Source: Lycium barbarum (taxonomy: Eukaryota; Streptophyta; Magnoliopsida; Solanales; Solanaceae). From it: a stretch of 64,000 nt of DNA. The DNA lies in NCBI RefSeq assembly GCF_019175385.1, contig NC_083338.1, positions 65,566,884 to 65,630,883 of the forward strand. Direction: 5' to 3'. The notes under the pieces are model-generated. The model was not told the origin of the DNA. It did no database searches and saw only the letters and a program-made list of their open reading frames with translations. Within the stretch, counting starts at the first letter, position 1. Each line of letters opens with the position of its first letter. The position numbers and the translations under genes were made by a program. Of this stretch, positions 1-9,400 are shown piece by piece.

Positions 1-669
1 TGGACTGACTCCAAGTCCGAAGGCAAATCTAACTCATAAGCCACTTAGCCTACCTTGCGCACAATCTAGTAAGGTCCCATATATCGAGGGCTAAGCTTGC
101 CCTTCTTACCAAATCTCATCATACCCTTCATAGGTGACACCTTCAAGAATACCCAATCATTAACTTGGAATTCCATATCTCGACGGCAATTGTCCGCATA
201 AGACTTATGCCGGCTCTGGGCTATCAACAACCGGACTCAGTTAAGCTTGATCTTCTCCACCGCTTGCTGGATCAAATCTGGGCCAACAAACTTTGTCTCC
301 CCTACTTCAAACCATCCAATTAGCGATCTACACTTTCTCCAATATAGAGCCTCATATGGAGCCATTTGAATGCTGGAGTGATAACTATTTTTATATGCAA
401 ATTTAATGAGTGGCAAATGATCATCCCAGCTACCTCTGAAGTCTAATACAGATGCCCGTACCATAACTTCAAGGGTTTGAATAGTGCGCTCAGCTTGTCC
501 ATCAGTCTGTGGATGAAATGCCGTGCTAAGTCTTACCTGAGTTCCCAAACCCTCTTGAAAGGACTTCCAGAAATTAGTTGTAAATTGTGCTACTCTATCA
601 ATGATAATGGATACTGGAACACCATGAAGTCGTACTATCTCTTGACATACACCATGAAGTCGTACTATC
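1..669 (-). pseudogene. Integrase fragment of a Tekay-like Ty3/gypsy element
   Basis: The minus strand encodes the second half of a retroviral-type integrase core and part of its C-terminal region. Visible marks are an IIDRVAQF segment around the second catalytic Asp, the [17 protein letters not shown] block holding the catalytic Glu, and the MAPYEALYWRKCRS block. Below position 237 the frame continues with motifs typical of the integrase tail (MEFQVNDWVFLKVSPMKG, VAYELDLPS) but is cut by in-frame stops, so it cannot be functional. The protein would insert element cDNA into chromatin. The upstream integrase half is missing: at about 669 the sequence switches directly into LTR DNA. This is a remnant of a copy separate from the full internal region that starts at 1270. 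Confidence 0.85.
621..669. repeat. 30-bp tandem duplication inside the integrase fragment
   Basis: A 30-bp unit at 621-650 is followed by a partial second copy at 651-669. On the minus strand this duplicates the short peptide IVRLHGV. The repeat abuts the break between integrase and LTR DNA, so it probably arose during the same repair event. Confidence 0.85.
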
Positions 670-1269
670 ACTTGGATGATCCTTTGTTGGTCTTGATGTT
701 CTTTTGATTCTTTGGGATTTCTATAGATGAATTATGTGGAGAGGTCTAGAAGTTTCTTGAGTTGTGTGGAAGAAAATGACGTGAATTGAGGCTTAACTTC
801 CCTTTTAATAATTCAAAATCTGGTCTTTAATGAAAAATTGTCGGGGTGAACAGTGGTCGTAAATTGCAGTTTACGGACCGTATTGTGGTTTACGGTCCGT
901 CCTCCATGGTCGTTTTTAATCATCCCAGAAACAGAAAGTTTGGCTGAGGATTATGGCAATTTACGACTGAGGTTTACGGTCCGTAAACCAGTTTACGGGC
1001 CGTCCTCCAAGTCATATTTAACCATTTTCACAATTTACAGAAAGTTGAGATTATTGACAAGCTGGAGGACGATTGCACTATACGGTCCGTAAATCACTTT
1101 ACGAGCCGTATAGTGCCATATACGACCACTGGACTGAAAATTTTTCCGCGACTTTCTTATTTCCAAAAATTCATAATTAGCCATTCCCGACTTAACAAAA
1201 CATCATACACTCAGACTCTTCATCATTCCACTTATCATACAAGTGCGGAGAAATTTTCGAGGTGTAACA
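670..1269 (-). mobile_element. Truncated left (3') LTR of element A
   Basis: This 600-bp stretch matches the right LTR at about 11026-11665, including the U3 palindromes and the terminal GAGGTGTAACA. The outer end of the LTR (the part seen at 6434 onward in the right copy) is missing. Near 690 it also lacks about 33 bp present in the right copy. The inner end at 1269 is followed directly by a polypurine tract, which fixes the border. No target-site duplication can be found because the outer end is lost. Confidence 0.85.
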
Positions 1270-1284
1270 TTCTTCCCCCCTTTT
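1270..1284 (-). other. Polypurine tract of element A
   Basis: On the minus strand this is an uninterrupted run of A and G with a G6 core, directly against the 3' LTR. This is the place and composition of a plus-strand primer. Similar tracts border elements B, C and F. Confidence 0.85.
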
Positions 1285-1475
1285 GGAACATTCGTCCTCG
1301 AATGTTCGACACTCGGGGATCCTGGAAAATTTTTTGCCAGAGTTTCCTTTGTAATTTGGACACTACCTTTCCATTACAACAACCCACAATATCTTCGCCT
1401 CACAGGGCTATATCACAATATCAACATATTTATGGCCACACACGACCAAAAGCATAAAACTAAAACATACATACC
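1285..1475 (-). other. 3' untranslated spacer of element A
   Basis: Non-coding stretch between the end of pol and the polypurine tract. It carries blocks also found in B and C: the inverted repeat around CATTCGAGGACGAATG, the GAAACTCTGG block near 1340 and TAGCCCTGTGAGGC near 1405 (both read on minus). The conservation suggests a cis function such as packaging or plus-strand priming context, but that is inference. Confidence 0.6.
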
Positions 1476-2003
1476 TTATATTGTCGACGTCCCATCTTGA
1501 ATCTCTTCAGGGGATTGGAACAAATGGGAGTACATAGATTTCATCTTCTCCTCCACTTCCCAAGTCATTTCTTCCCGATTATTGTTCCGCCATAGAACTT
1601 TGACTGAAGCAACCTTTTTATTCCGAAGCCTTCATACTTGTCTATCCAAAATGGAAATGGGCATTTCCTCGTATGTTACCTTCTCTGTTACTTGCACATT
1701 ATCAACCGGAACCATTCTCGTTGGGTCTCCAATACACTTGCGGAGCATCGAAACATGGAATACTGGATGCATGAATTCGAGCTCTGAAGGCAAGTCCAAT
1801 TCGTAGGCTACTTGACTCACCTTGCGAATGATTTGGTAGGGTCCGATATATCTGGGACTTAGCTTTCCCTTCTTGCAAAATCTCATTACTCCCTTCATCG
1901 GCGATACCTTCAGGAACACCCAATCGCCCACTTGAAATTCCAAGTCTCGTCGGCGATTATCTATATAAGACTTTTGGCGACTTTGAGCTGCTAACCTTTT
2001 CAA
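1476..2003 (-). pseudogene. Integrase C-terminal region and chromodomain-like tail, element A
   Basis: The minus strand encodes the integrase C-terminal module (RRRDLEFQVGDWVFLKVSP, then the GPYQIIRKV part of the GPY/F module), followed by VFHVSMLRKCIGDP and a tail related to plant gypsy chromodomains. The tail would guide integration by binding histones. The frame differs from the integrase core upstream (1957-3660): about 25 nt present in C are missing near 2000, so the core runs into a stop and this part is cut off. The homologous reading frame in this copy ends at TAA, 1478-1476. Confidence 0.8.
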
Positions 2004-3660
2004 CTGCTTGTTGGATCAAGTCGGGGCCTATCAATTGTACTTCTCCGGTTTCAAACCATCCAATTGGAGATCTGCATTTTTTTCCATATAAGGCCTCGTA
2101 TGGAGCCATTTGAATACTGGAATGATAGTTGTTATTATAGGTAAATTCAATAAGAGGCAAATGGTCATCCCAACTACCACCAATGTCCAGCACACACGCT
2201 CGTAGCATATCTTCCAAGGTCTGAATAGTACGCTCGGCTTGTCCGTCGGTCTGCGGATGGAACGCCGTGCTGAGCTTAACTTGAGTACCTAGACCTTCTT
2301 GAAAGGACTTCCAGAACTTGGCTGTGAACTGTGCCCCTCTGTCTGTGATAATTGCCAAAGAAATACCGTGAAGTCGTACAATCTCCTTGAGATACAATTT
2401 AGCATAATCTTCCGCTGAATATGTGGTTCTAACGGGGAGAAAATGAGCTGCCTTTGTGAGTCTATCCACGATCACCCATATAGAATCATACTTCCCTCGC
2501 GTACGGGGTGATCCTACCACATAATCCATGTTAATTTCTTCCCATTTCCACGTAGGAATCTCAATTGCTTTCAATAAGTCTTCTGGTTTTTTATGCTCGG
2601 CCTTCACTTGCTGGAAATTTGGGCACTGTGCTACAAATCCTGCTATGTCTCGCTTCATGCCATCCCACCAATATATCAATTTGAGATCGTGGTACATCTT
2701 GGTTGCACCTGGATGAACGAAATACCGGGAATAATGTGCTTCCTCTAAAATCCGTTGGTGCAAGTTTTCTACATTCGGTACACATAACCTGTCTCGATAT
2801 CTAAGAACCCCTTCTATGGAAACTTCGAATGGAGACTTTTCCTTTTCATGAGATAGATCTCGATAGTGGCTTAACTGAGGATCTTCATATTGTCGTTCCT
2901 TCACTTCTAGATTCAATGATGAAACTGTGGGGTCATTGATGCTAATACCTGCATCTCCTGAATCAATTGGTCGTACGCCGAGACTTGCTAACCGATGGAC
3001 CTCACGAACCATTTCTCGCTTTTCCGAAGGAACTCCACTTAAACTACCCATCGATCGGTGGCTAAGTGCATCTGCTACTACATTCGCCTTCCCTGGATGA
3101 TATAGAATGTTCACATCGTAATCCTTCAATAATTCTAACCATCGCCTTTGCTGCAGGTTCAACTCCTTCTGTTTGAAAATATATTGAAGGCTTTTGTGAT
3201 CCGTATAGATGTCCACGTGCACACCATATGAGTAGTGTCTCCACATTTTCAATGCATGAATGACCGCAGCTAGCTCAAGATCATGAGTGGGATAATTTTG
3301 TTCATGTTTTCGCAACTGTCTCGAAGCATATGTAATAACTTTCCCATTCTGCATCAATACACATCCTAATCCCACACCGGAGGCGTCACAATATACTACA
3401 TAGCCATCTGATCCTTCTGGAAGTGTTAGCACTGGCGCTGAGGTCAACCTGTTTTTCAACTCTTGGAAGCTACACTCACAGGCATCACTCCACTGGAATT
3501 TAGCCGACTTCTGGGTTAACTTTGTCAACGGGGCTGAAATAGATGAGAAGCCCTCTACGAATCTTCGATAATAACCTTCCAAACCCAGAAAGCTACGAAC
3601 TTCTGTAGGCGTCGTAGGTCTTGGCCAAGTCTTCACAGCTTCTATTTTCGGAGTGTCGAC
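1957..3660 (-). CDS. RT tail, RNase H and integrase of element A (longest open frame)
   Basis: This 559-residue open stretch is the least damaged coding block in the window. It begins with the RT thumb segment ([17 protein letters not shown]). RNase H follows, with catalytic residues in [32 protein letters not shown] and ADALS. Next is the integrase zinc region, where the second Cys is Phe (CPNF where B has CPNC), then the catalytic core with Asp in NMDYVVGSP, Asp in ITDRGAQF and Glu in [11 protein letters not shown] stop just upstream at the RT border and the frameshift near 2000 mean it cannot be made as part of a full polyprotein. The damaged zinc ligand would also impair integrase folding. 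Confidence 0.9.
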   Translation of the reverse strand, partial: VDTPKIEAVKTWPRPTTPTEVRSFLGLEGYYRRFVEGFSSISAPLTKLTQKSAKFQWSDACECSFQELKNRLTSAPVLTLPEGSDGYVVYCDASGVGLGCVLMQNGKVITYASRQLRKHEQNYPTHDLELAAVIHALKMWRHYSYGVHVDIYTDHKSLQYIFKQKELNLQQRRWLELLKDYDVNILYHPGKANVVADALSHRSMGSLSGVPSEKREMVREVHRLASLGVRPIDSGDAGISINDPTVSSLNLEVKERQYEDPQLSHYRDLSHEKEKSPFEVSIEGVLRYRDRLCVPNVENLHQRILEEAHYSRYFVHPGATKMYHDLKLIYWWDGMKRDIAGFVAQCPNFQQVKAEHKKPEDLLKAIEIPTWKWEEINMDYVVGSPRTRGKYDSIWVIVDRLTKAAHFLPVRTTYSAEDYAKLYLKEIVRLHGISLAIITDRGAQFTAKFWKSFQEGLGTQVKLSTAFHPQTDGQAERTIQTLEDMLRACVLDIGGSWDDHLPLIEFTYNNNYHSSIQMAPYEALYGKKCRSPIGWFETGEVQLIGPDLIQQAVEKVSSSKSPKVLYR

Positions 3661-4179
3661 TTAGATACCATCATCTGAAATAACATGACCTAGAAATGCC
3701 ACTGAGTTTAGCCAAAACTCGCACTTCGAAAACTTTGCATACAATTCCCGATCTCGAAGAATGCCAAGAACAATCCTTAGATGATCTGCATGCTCTGATT
3801 CTGTGCGAGAATATACCAGGATATCGTCGATAAACACTATCACAAAGAGATCCAAGAACGGCCTAAACACGTTATTCATTAAATTCATGGACACTGCCGG
3901 GGCATTTGTTAACCAAAACGACATTACTCGAAACTCGTAGTGACCAAACCTTGTCCTGAAGGCAGTCTTGGGAATATCTGCTTCCTTAATTCTCACCCGA
4001 TGATAACCCGATCTCAGATCTATCTTGGAGAACCATTTAGTGCCCTGTAATTGATGAAACAAATCGTCGATTCTAGGAAGGGGGTATTTATTCTTTATTG
4101 TCACCTTGTTCAACTGCTTGTAGTCGATGCACATTCGTAGAGATCCGTCTTTCTTCCTTACGAACAGGACTGGTGCTCC
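3661..4179 (-). pseudogene. Reverse transcriptase core, element A
   Basis: The minus strand encodes the RT fingers and palm: [35 protein letters not shown], and the catalytic box [11 protein letters not shown] with its two Asp. The enzyme copies element RNA into DNA in virus-like particles. The frame is cut on both sides: a TGA replaces the Trp codon in the GAPVLF segment near 4180, and a TAA replaces an Arg codon at the VDTPK border near 3661. The core motifs themselves are intact. Confidence 0.9.
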
Positions 4180-4999
4180 TCACGGCGAAGAACTAGGCCT
4201 CATAAATCCCTTCTGAAGTAAATCTTTTAGCTGTGCTTTTAGCTCTTTCAGTTCTGCTGGAGCCATTCGATACGGAGGAATAGAAATAGGCTCGGTGTTT
4301 GGTAATACATCAATAGCAGAGTTGATTTCCCTTTCAGGAGGAAGGCCTGGTAACTCGTCGGTAAACACATCTGGGAATTCATTCACTACCGGGACAGACT
4401 GGAAAGTTGGCACTTCCGCTTCCGTGTCATGAACCCGAACTAGATGATAAATATAACCTTTGGCTATCATCTTTCTCGCCTTAAGGTAGGAAATAAACCT
4501 ACCCTTTGGGGAAACTGTATTACCCTTCCACTCAAGTATGGGCTCTCTCGGAAATTGGAATTGAACTACCTTTGTCCGGCAACAAACATTAGCATAGCAC
4601 GATGCCAACCCGTCCATACCCATAATTACGTCAAAATGTATCATCTCAAGTTCAATCAAATCCGCTGTCGTCTGGCGATCACATATAATGACTACACAGT
4701 CCTTATACACTTGCCTCGCTATTACAGGATCACCAACCAGAGTGAATACCTCGAAAGGTTTAATCGGCTCGGGTCTCACCCCAACACAATCAGCGATATA
4801 CAGAGTAATATATGAGAAGGTAGAACCCGGATCAATCAGAGCATATACGTCACGGGAAACTATAGTCAAGGTACCTGTGACAACATCTAGGGAAGACTCA
4901 AGATCCTGTCGCCCAGCTAGAGCATACACACGGGGATGAACAGCACCTGAAGTGGATGCTCCCCCTCTACCTCTGCCTCTGCCTGCTGTAGTCTGAGGA
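4180..4999 (-). pseudogene. Protease and RT N-terminus, element A
   Basis: An aspartic protease domain is seen with the active-site segment ALIDPGSTFSYI (Pro in place of the common Thr of DTG, also seen in B) and the second conserved block IMGMDGLASC. The RT approach follows with FPDVF, ELPGLPPERE and [14 protein letters not shown]. The protease cleaves the gag-pol polyprotein. A stop at about 5000 separates it from gag and a stop at 4180 separates it from the RT core. Confidence 0.85.
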
Positions 5000-6228
5000 G
5001 TCTATGCTGTCGGGCGAGCTGACGAAGAACCCGCTGCTAAACCTGTGGGCTGAGTCCCCGCTCTATCTCTCGCTGAAGGGAAATCTCTCATCATATGACC
5101 AGCCTGCCCGCAAGCATAACAAGCATCCAAACCCCGACGACACTGTCCGGAATGCAATTTACCGCACTGGCTACACCGTGATACTGAAGGTCTCCTCTGG
5201 CTAAAGTCTCCCCTAGACTGTGAATCTGAGGCCCTCGAACACTGCCCCTGGCCTGACTGAAAAGAACGGTAAAATCTCCTATTCGAGAATCTGGGAGGTG
5301 CACTGGTCGCTGACTGACTTGAGTCCCTGGAATGCGTCTGTCTCGGTCCCCCTCGGTACTCACTGCTCTCCCCCATAGATCTAGCCATCTTACCTTATCT
5401 TCTGTCACCCTCACGATCACTTCTCTGCTGTCGTTGTTGTTCCTCGAGGTTCTGAGCATGGGCCTGTATTCGGGAAATATCCATCCCGTCTTGCAAAGAG
5501 GAAGTCAGGCAATCTCTGAACAAGTGTGGTCCTAAACCACTCACAAATCTATAGACTCGGTCTCCCATGTCAGCCACCATAGTCGGAGCATACCAGGCCA
5601 ATGAGTTAAATTACATGCTATACTCTCGGGCACTCATTCTTCCTTGTTTCAAATTCAAGAACCTGTCCGCTCTGGCTCGGCGGACATCAGGTGGCAAGTA
5701 ATAACGAATAAAGGCATCCAAAAATTCTTGCCAAACGGGAGGTGGTGCGTTATCTCCCCTTGACATCACCCAATGTTTATGCCATAGTACCGCCACATCG
5801 CGAAGTCTATATGAGGCCTACTCCACGGATTCGATCTCAGAAGCATGCATATGTTTCAAGGTCCGCAATATCTCATCGATAAAACCTTGTGGGTCCTCAT
5901 CCGGCTTCGACCCGAAAAATTCTGGAGGGTTTAGAGTAAGGAAATCACGGGCTCTTGTACTAGCCGAACGATCACATAGGCCCGCATTCTGTCGTTGTGC
6001 CTGAGCGGCAACCAACTGTGTCAATAAATGTATGGCCTCGGACACTTGTTGACCCGAAGCACCCGGTGGAGGAATCGGAGCTCAGGCTCCTCCCTGCTCT
6101 TCTACATTGGGCGCGGCCTCACTTTGCGATTCACTTTCCTCTACATTTGCCGGAGGCTCTCTTTCCGCCTGCCTCTTTGTCGTAGCTTTGACTTTTTGGG
6201 CAGCTGTAGCTTTTCCTTTCGGCGGAAT
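5000..6228 (-). pseudogene. gag of element A
   Basis: Minus-strand gag with the capsid-type retrotransposon gag domain (pieces TLNPPEFFGSKPDEDPQGFIDE, APPPVWQEFLDAFIRYYLP, RFLNLKQGRMSAREYSM) and a C-terminal nucleic-acid binding part. The first Cys/His cluster is CSQCGKLHSGQC. The knuckle after it reads CYACGQAGHMMRDF, so its last Cys is replaced by Phe. In-frame stops lie near 6080, 5816, 5608, 5398 and 5000. The codon equivalent to B's start ATG is ATT at 6228-6226. Confidence 0.88.
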
Positions 6229-6433
6229 TTTCTGAAACTATAATGCAATTTTACGAATGATATAATCCTAGACATGGCTCTATCGCACGATCTCATGAGA
6301 AGAAGAATGGTCATTGTCCTAAATGCCCTGCAGCCTCTTGTTTATTAGCGTGGCGCGCAACACACCATAAGCAAGACTCTACTAGACACGGCTCGTAGAC
6401 ACTTCCTAGGGCGAACTGCTCTGATACCACTTC
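6229..6433 (-). other. Leader of element A
   Basis: Untranslated leader between primer site and gag. The minus strand shows a TTTCAG acceptor-like site (6237-6232) four bases before the gag start position. The block around the GACACGGCTCGTAG stretch is nearly identical in B and C and is also recognisable in D at 61021-61140. Confidence 0.7.
6418..6429 (-). other. Primer binding site (tRNA-iMet type), element A
   Basis: The minus strand reads TGGTATCAGAGC, complementary to the 3' end of plant initiator methionine tRNA. It lies 4 bp inside the 5' LTR border (6434), as expected. Confidence 0.92.
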
Positions 6434-9400
6434 TGTCACGACCCAGCTAGGCGCCGCGACGGGTACCCGGAGCAATTACCGAGCACCGCTCACTCTACTG
6501 CTTGTTTTGCTCATTTAATACTCTTTTATAAATTTTACATACCAATTGTAGGAAAATCATATTTAATCAAAACATAAGTACCTTATATACATTTGCCTCT
6601 TGGCCATCAAAATAATATACATACGTATGAAAACATCTTGTGAGACCATCTAACCCACACTGCGTATCTACGAGCCTCTACTAACATAATGAATACATAG
6701 ACGGAACAAGACTCCGTCATGCCCAAAATATGCATATGTATATGTACATAAAAAAATAGCCATAAGCACCTCCGAACAATGGAGTGTTATCTATCAGCTG
6801 ACAGCTACTGAGGTTCTGGGCCAAGCTCTCCTCCCTCTCTACCTGTGGGCATGAACACAGCGTCCGAAGAAAGAACGTCAGTACGAATATTGTACCGAGT
6901 ATGAGAGGCATACATAATGAAAGGAGACATCAACAATATGGGAATAACATCAACATGAGACATCTGAATCTGACTGATAATCATAAATGAAGTAATGCAT
7001 GTTGTCTTACTCATACTCATCATCATAACATGTATACATCATATGCAAGCTACCCGTCCATGTCGGAACGGTGTGATAATCAATAACATTAGCCCGCGTC
7101 CAGGCCTCCCGCGTCTGGGGTACCATCTCATGCTGCCCACTAGTGGTGTCTGCCCACGCCCGTAGGTCGTGGTGTATCCGTACCGCTGCCCGCCGAAGCG
7201 GTGTCTGCCCGGCCAACTAGGCCCGGTGTGAAATGCTTATGACATGCTTAATGTAAATACTCATAGTAATATGCTTATCATAAAATGCTTATCTTATCAT
7301 AATGCGTGTATAAGGCTCATGATCACTTTACTCTATCGGGGTGACGTAAGGTCGTGATCCCCCGGTTACATTATGGAATCATTATGGACATTCTGCCTCA
7401 CCTTGAAAGGACTAGTACATAAGGTGAGTGTAGGCAAGGAATAACATCATAATCATTCTAGTGTCATCATATCGTATCATTCACCTCATATAGACATTCA
7501 TAGGTATAAGCTTTTAACTTCTTAGAATGTAAGAACTCATGAAAGGAATAGGGTTTCAAGCTCAAAGATTCATGCCATTAGAAAGAAGGACCAGCCTCAC
7601 ATACTTTGGTCGTTTAGCTAAGATATCGCTCACTTGTTCTCCGTCGATATCACGTCGTTACCTTCATAAGAGAATTCGGATCAACATTAGTAAACTAACT
7701 ATAAGAACGCGTCGCTAATTCTAGGAGAAGTTGGGCAGTGTCTCTGTTACATCTGACATTTTAGCTTATTCGAAAGATTCGAAATAATTTGACTTGCAAT
7801 GAATAAGGCCACAATTGGACCTTGCTTGGTAGGAATGTGTAAGCTATGAATGCAATGGTGTGGAATTACGAAAGGTGGCCAAGGGCAAAATTGGAATTTG
7901 GGAAACTTGCCCCATGAATTACAACATGTAACCAACAATCTTGGGCTCAAAGATGATAAGTAAAGGAGGCCCAATTTGGGAAGGCCCAACCGGCCACCAC
8001 CTAGGCCCAAGTCCATGGAATTAATTTCCATGTGACAATATATATATATCTATGTTTATCCAAAGAAGGTTCAAGAAAGAACACAAAGCAAGAACAAAAA
8101 AAAAAGAGAAGGGTTCGGGTGAAAGGGAAAGAAAGAAAGAAAAGAAAGAAAATTTTTTTGGAGCCAAGTCCTTGATTCAAAATTCCATTTCTTGTGAAAT
8201 AATTACCAAGTGCAAGGCCCTCTACAAGTTGATATAAGTGTTGTGGCAAGAAAGCAACTCTAACCCCAAGTGAAGAAAAGGTAAGAATCAATCCAATTTC
8301 TTATTTTATGAAGCTTGAATTGTGTTGTGGAATGTAGGAAATGAGTAGAAATCATGAAAACATGGAAGTTGCATGATGCTTGTGTGAAGTAGTGTGTAGC
8401 CGTGCATGGGCATGTGTTGTGTAGGCAAAGATGAGTTGATTCCATGTTGTATTCTAGTTATGGTTGTGTGAAATCTATATTAGAAACGAAAGTTGAATGA
8501 ATTGAGTTGAATTGAAAAAAATATGGATGTTGGCCGTGGCTATGGAAGGATTTGATATGGTGATGAATTGTTTTGTTTGATATGTTAGTTGTATGGTTAT
8601 GATCTTTATAATTTAAATGACGGAAAAATGATGTAAGTTTGCATTGATTTGGAAGTGTTGGAGGAATTATGGCATTATATTGGAAAGTAGACTAATAGTG
8701 TTATATTATGTTTTATTGTGATTGTTGATGTTGTTGATGTTGTTGGTGGGTTGTTGTTGAATACTCTGAGCCGAGTTAAATTCTCGGGGTGTCAAAGTTA
8801 TAGGGGAAGTGCTGCCGAAATTTCGGTAGCCAAGCTTAACCCAAATATTAAAATGTTAACTTTCATGAATAGTAACTGGTAAAAGTGACCATTTGCAGTT
8901 TTTGGACGAAACGGGAATTGAGATTTGACGAGCGTAAGGCGCAATCCAGGTATGTAAAGCCTACCTTTTCCTCTTTTGGCATGTCCTAGTCATACTAGGT
9001 TAAGATCGGACCCTCGGGGATAATTCTGCTCTTGGAAATCCGAGTTCAAGTTTGGGCACTATTCATTCAGCGCAATTGAAACATATTCCTTATAATTGGT
9101 TGCAAGAATGTTCAAACCTTCATAACTTTTGCTATTGTGTCCGAATCTCTCCGAAACTTTCGTAGATGGCTTTATGGAGCCTAAAGTCTGTGATTTGTGT
9201 CTGCCGCCTCGATTTGACTCAAGGAGGGCCCGCAAGCCCCGAGGCTTCCCTTATTTGGTTTGTTTGACTCATTTCCGTCCGATATGAAAAGTGATCGTTT
9301 GCCTAGGACTCAAAAGTCCGTTTGAAATTTCCTATACCATTATTGAACGTTTTGCACTATGAATGATATTAGATTTTCGGAAAAAGACCTGTGAATTGTT

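Noticed and set aside
853..1092. 79-residue frame repeated at 11247-11486
   Set aside because: The duplication is only the LTR pair of element A, and the frame covers the U3 palindromes without any protein feature.
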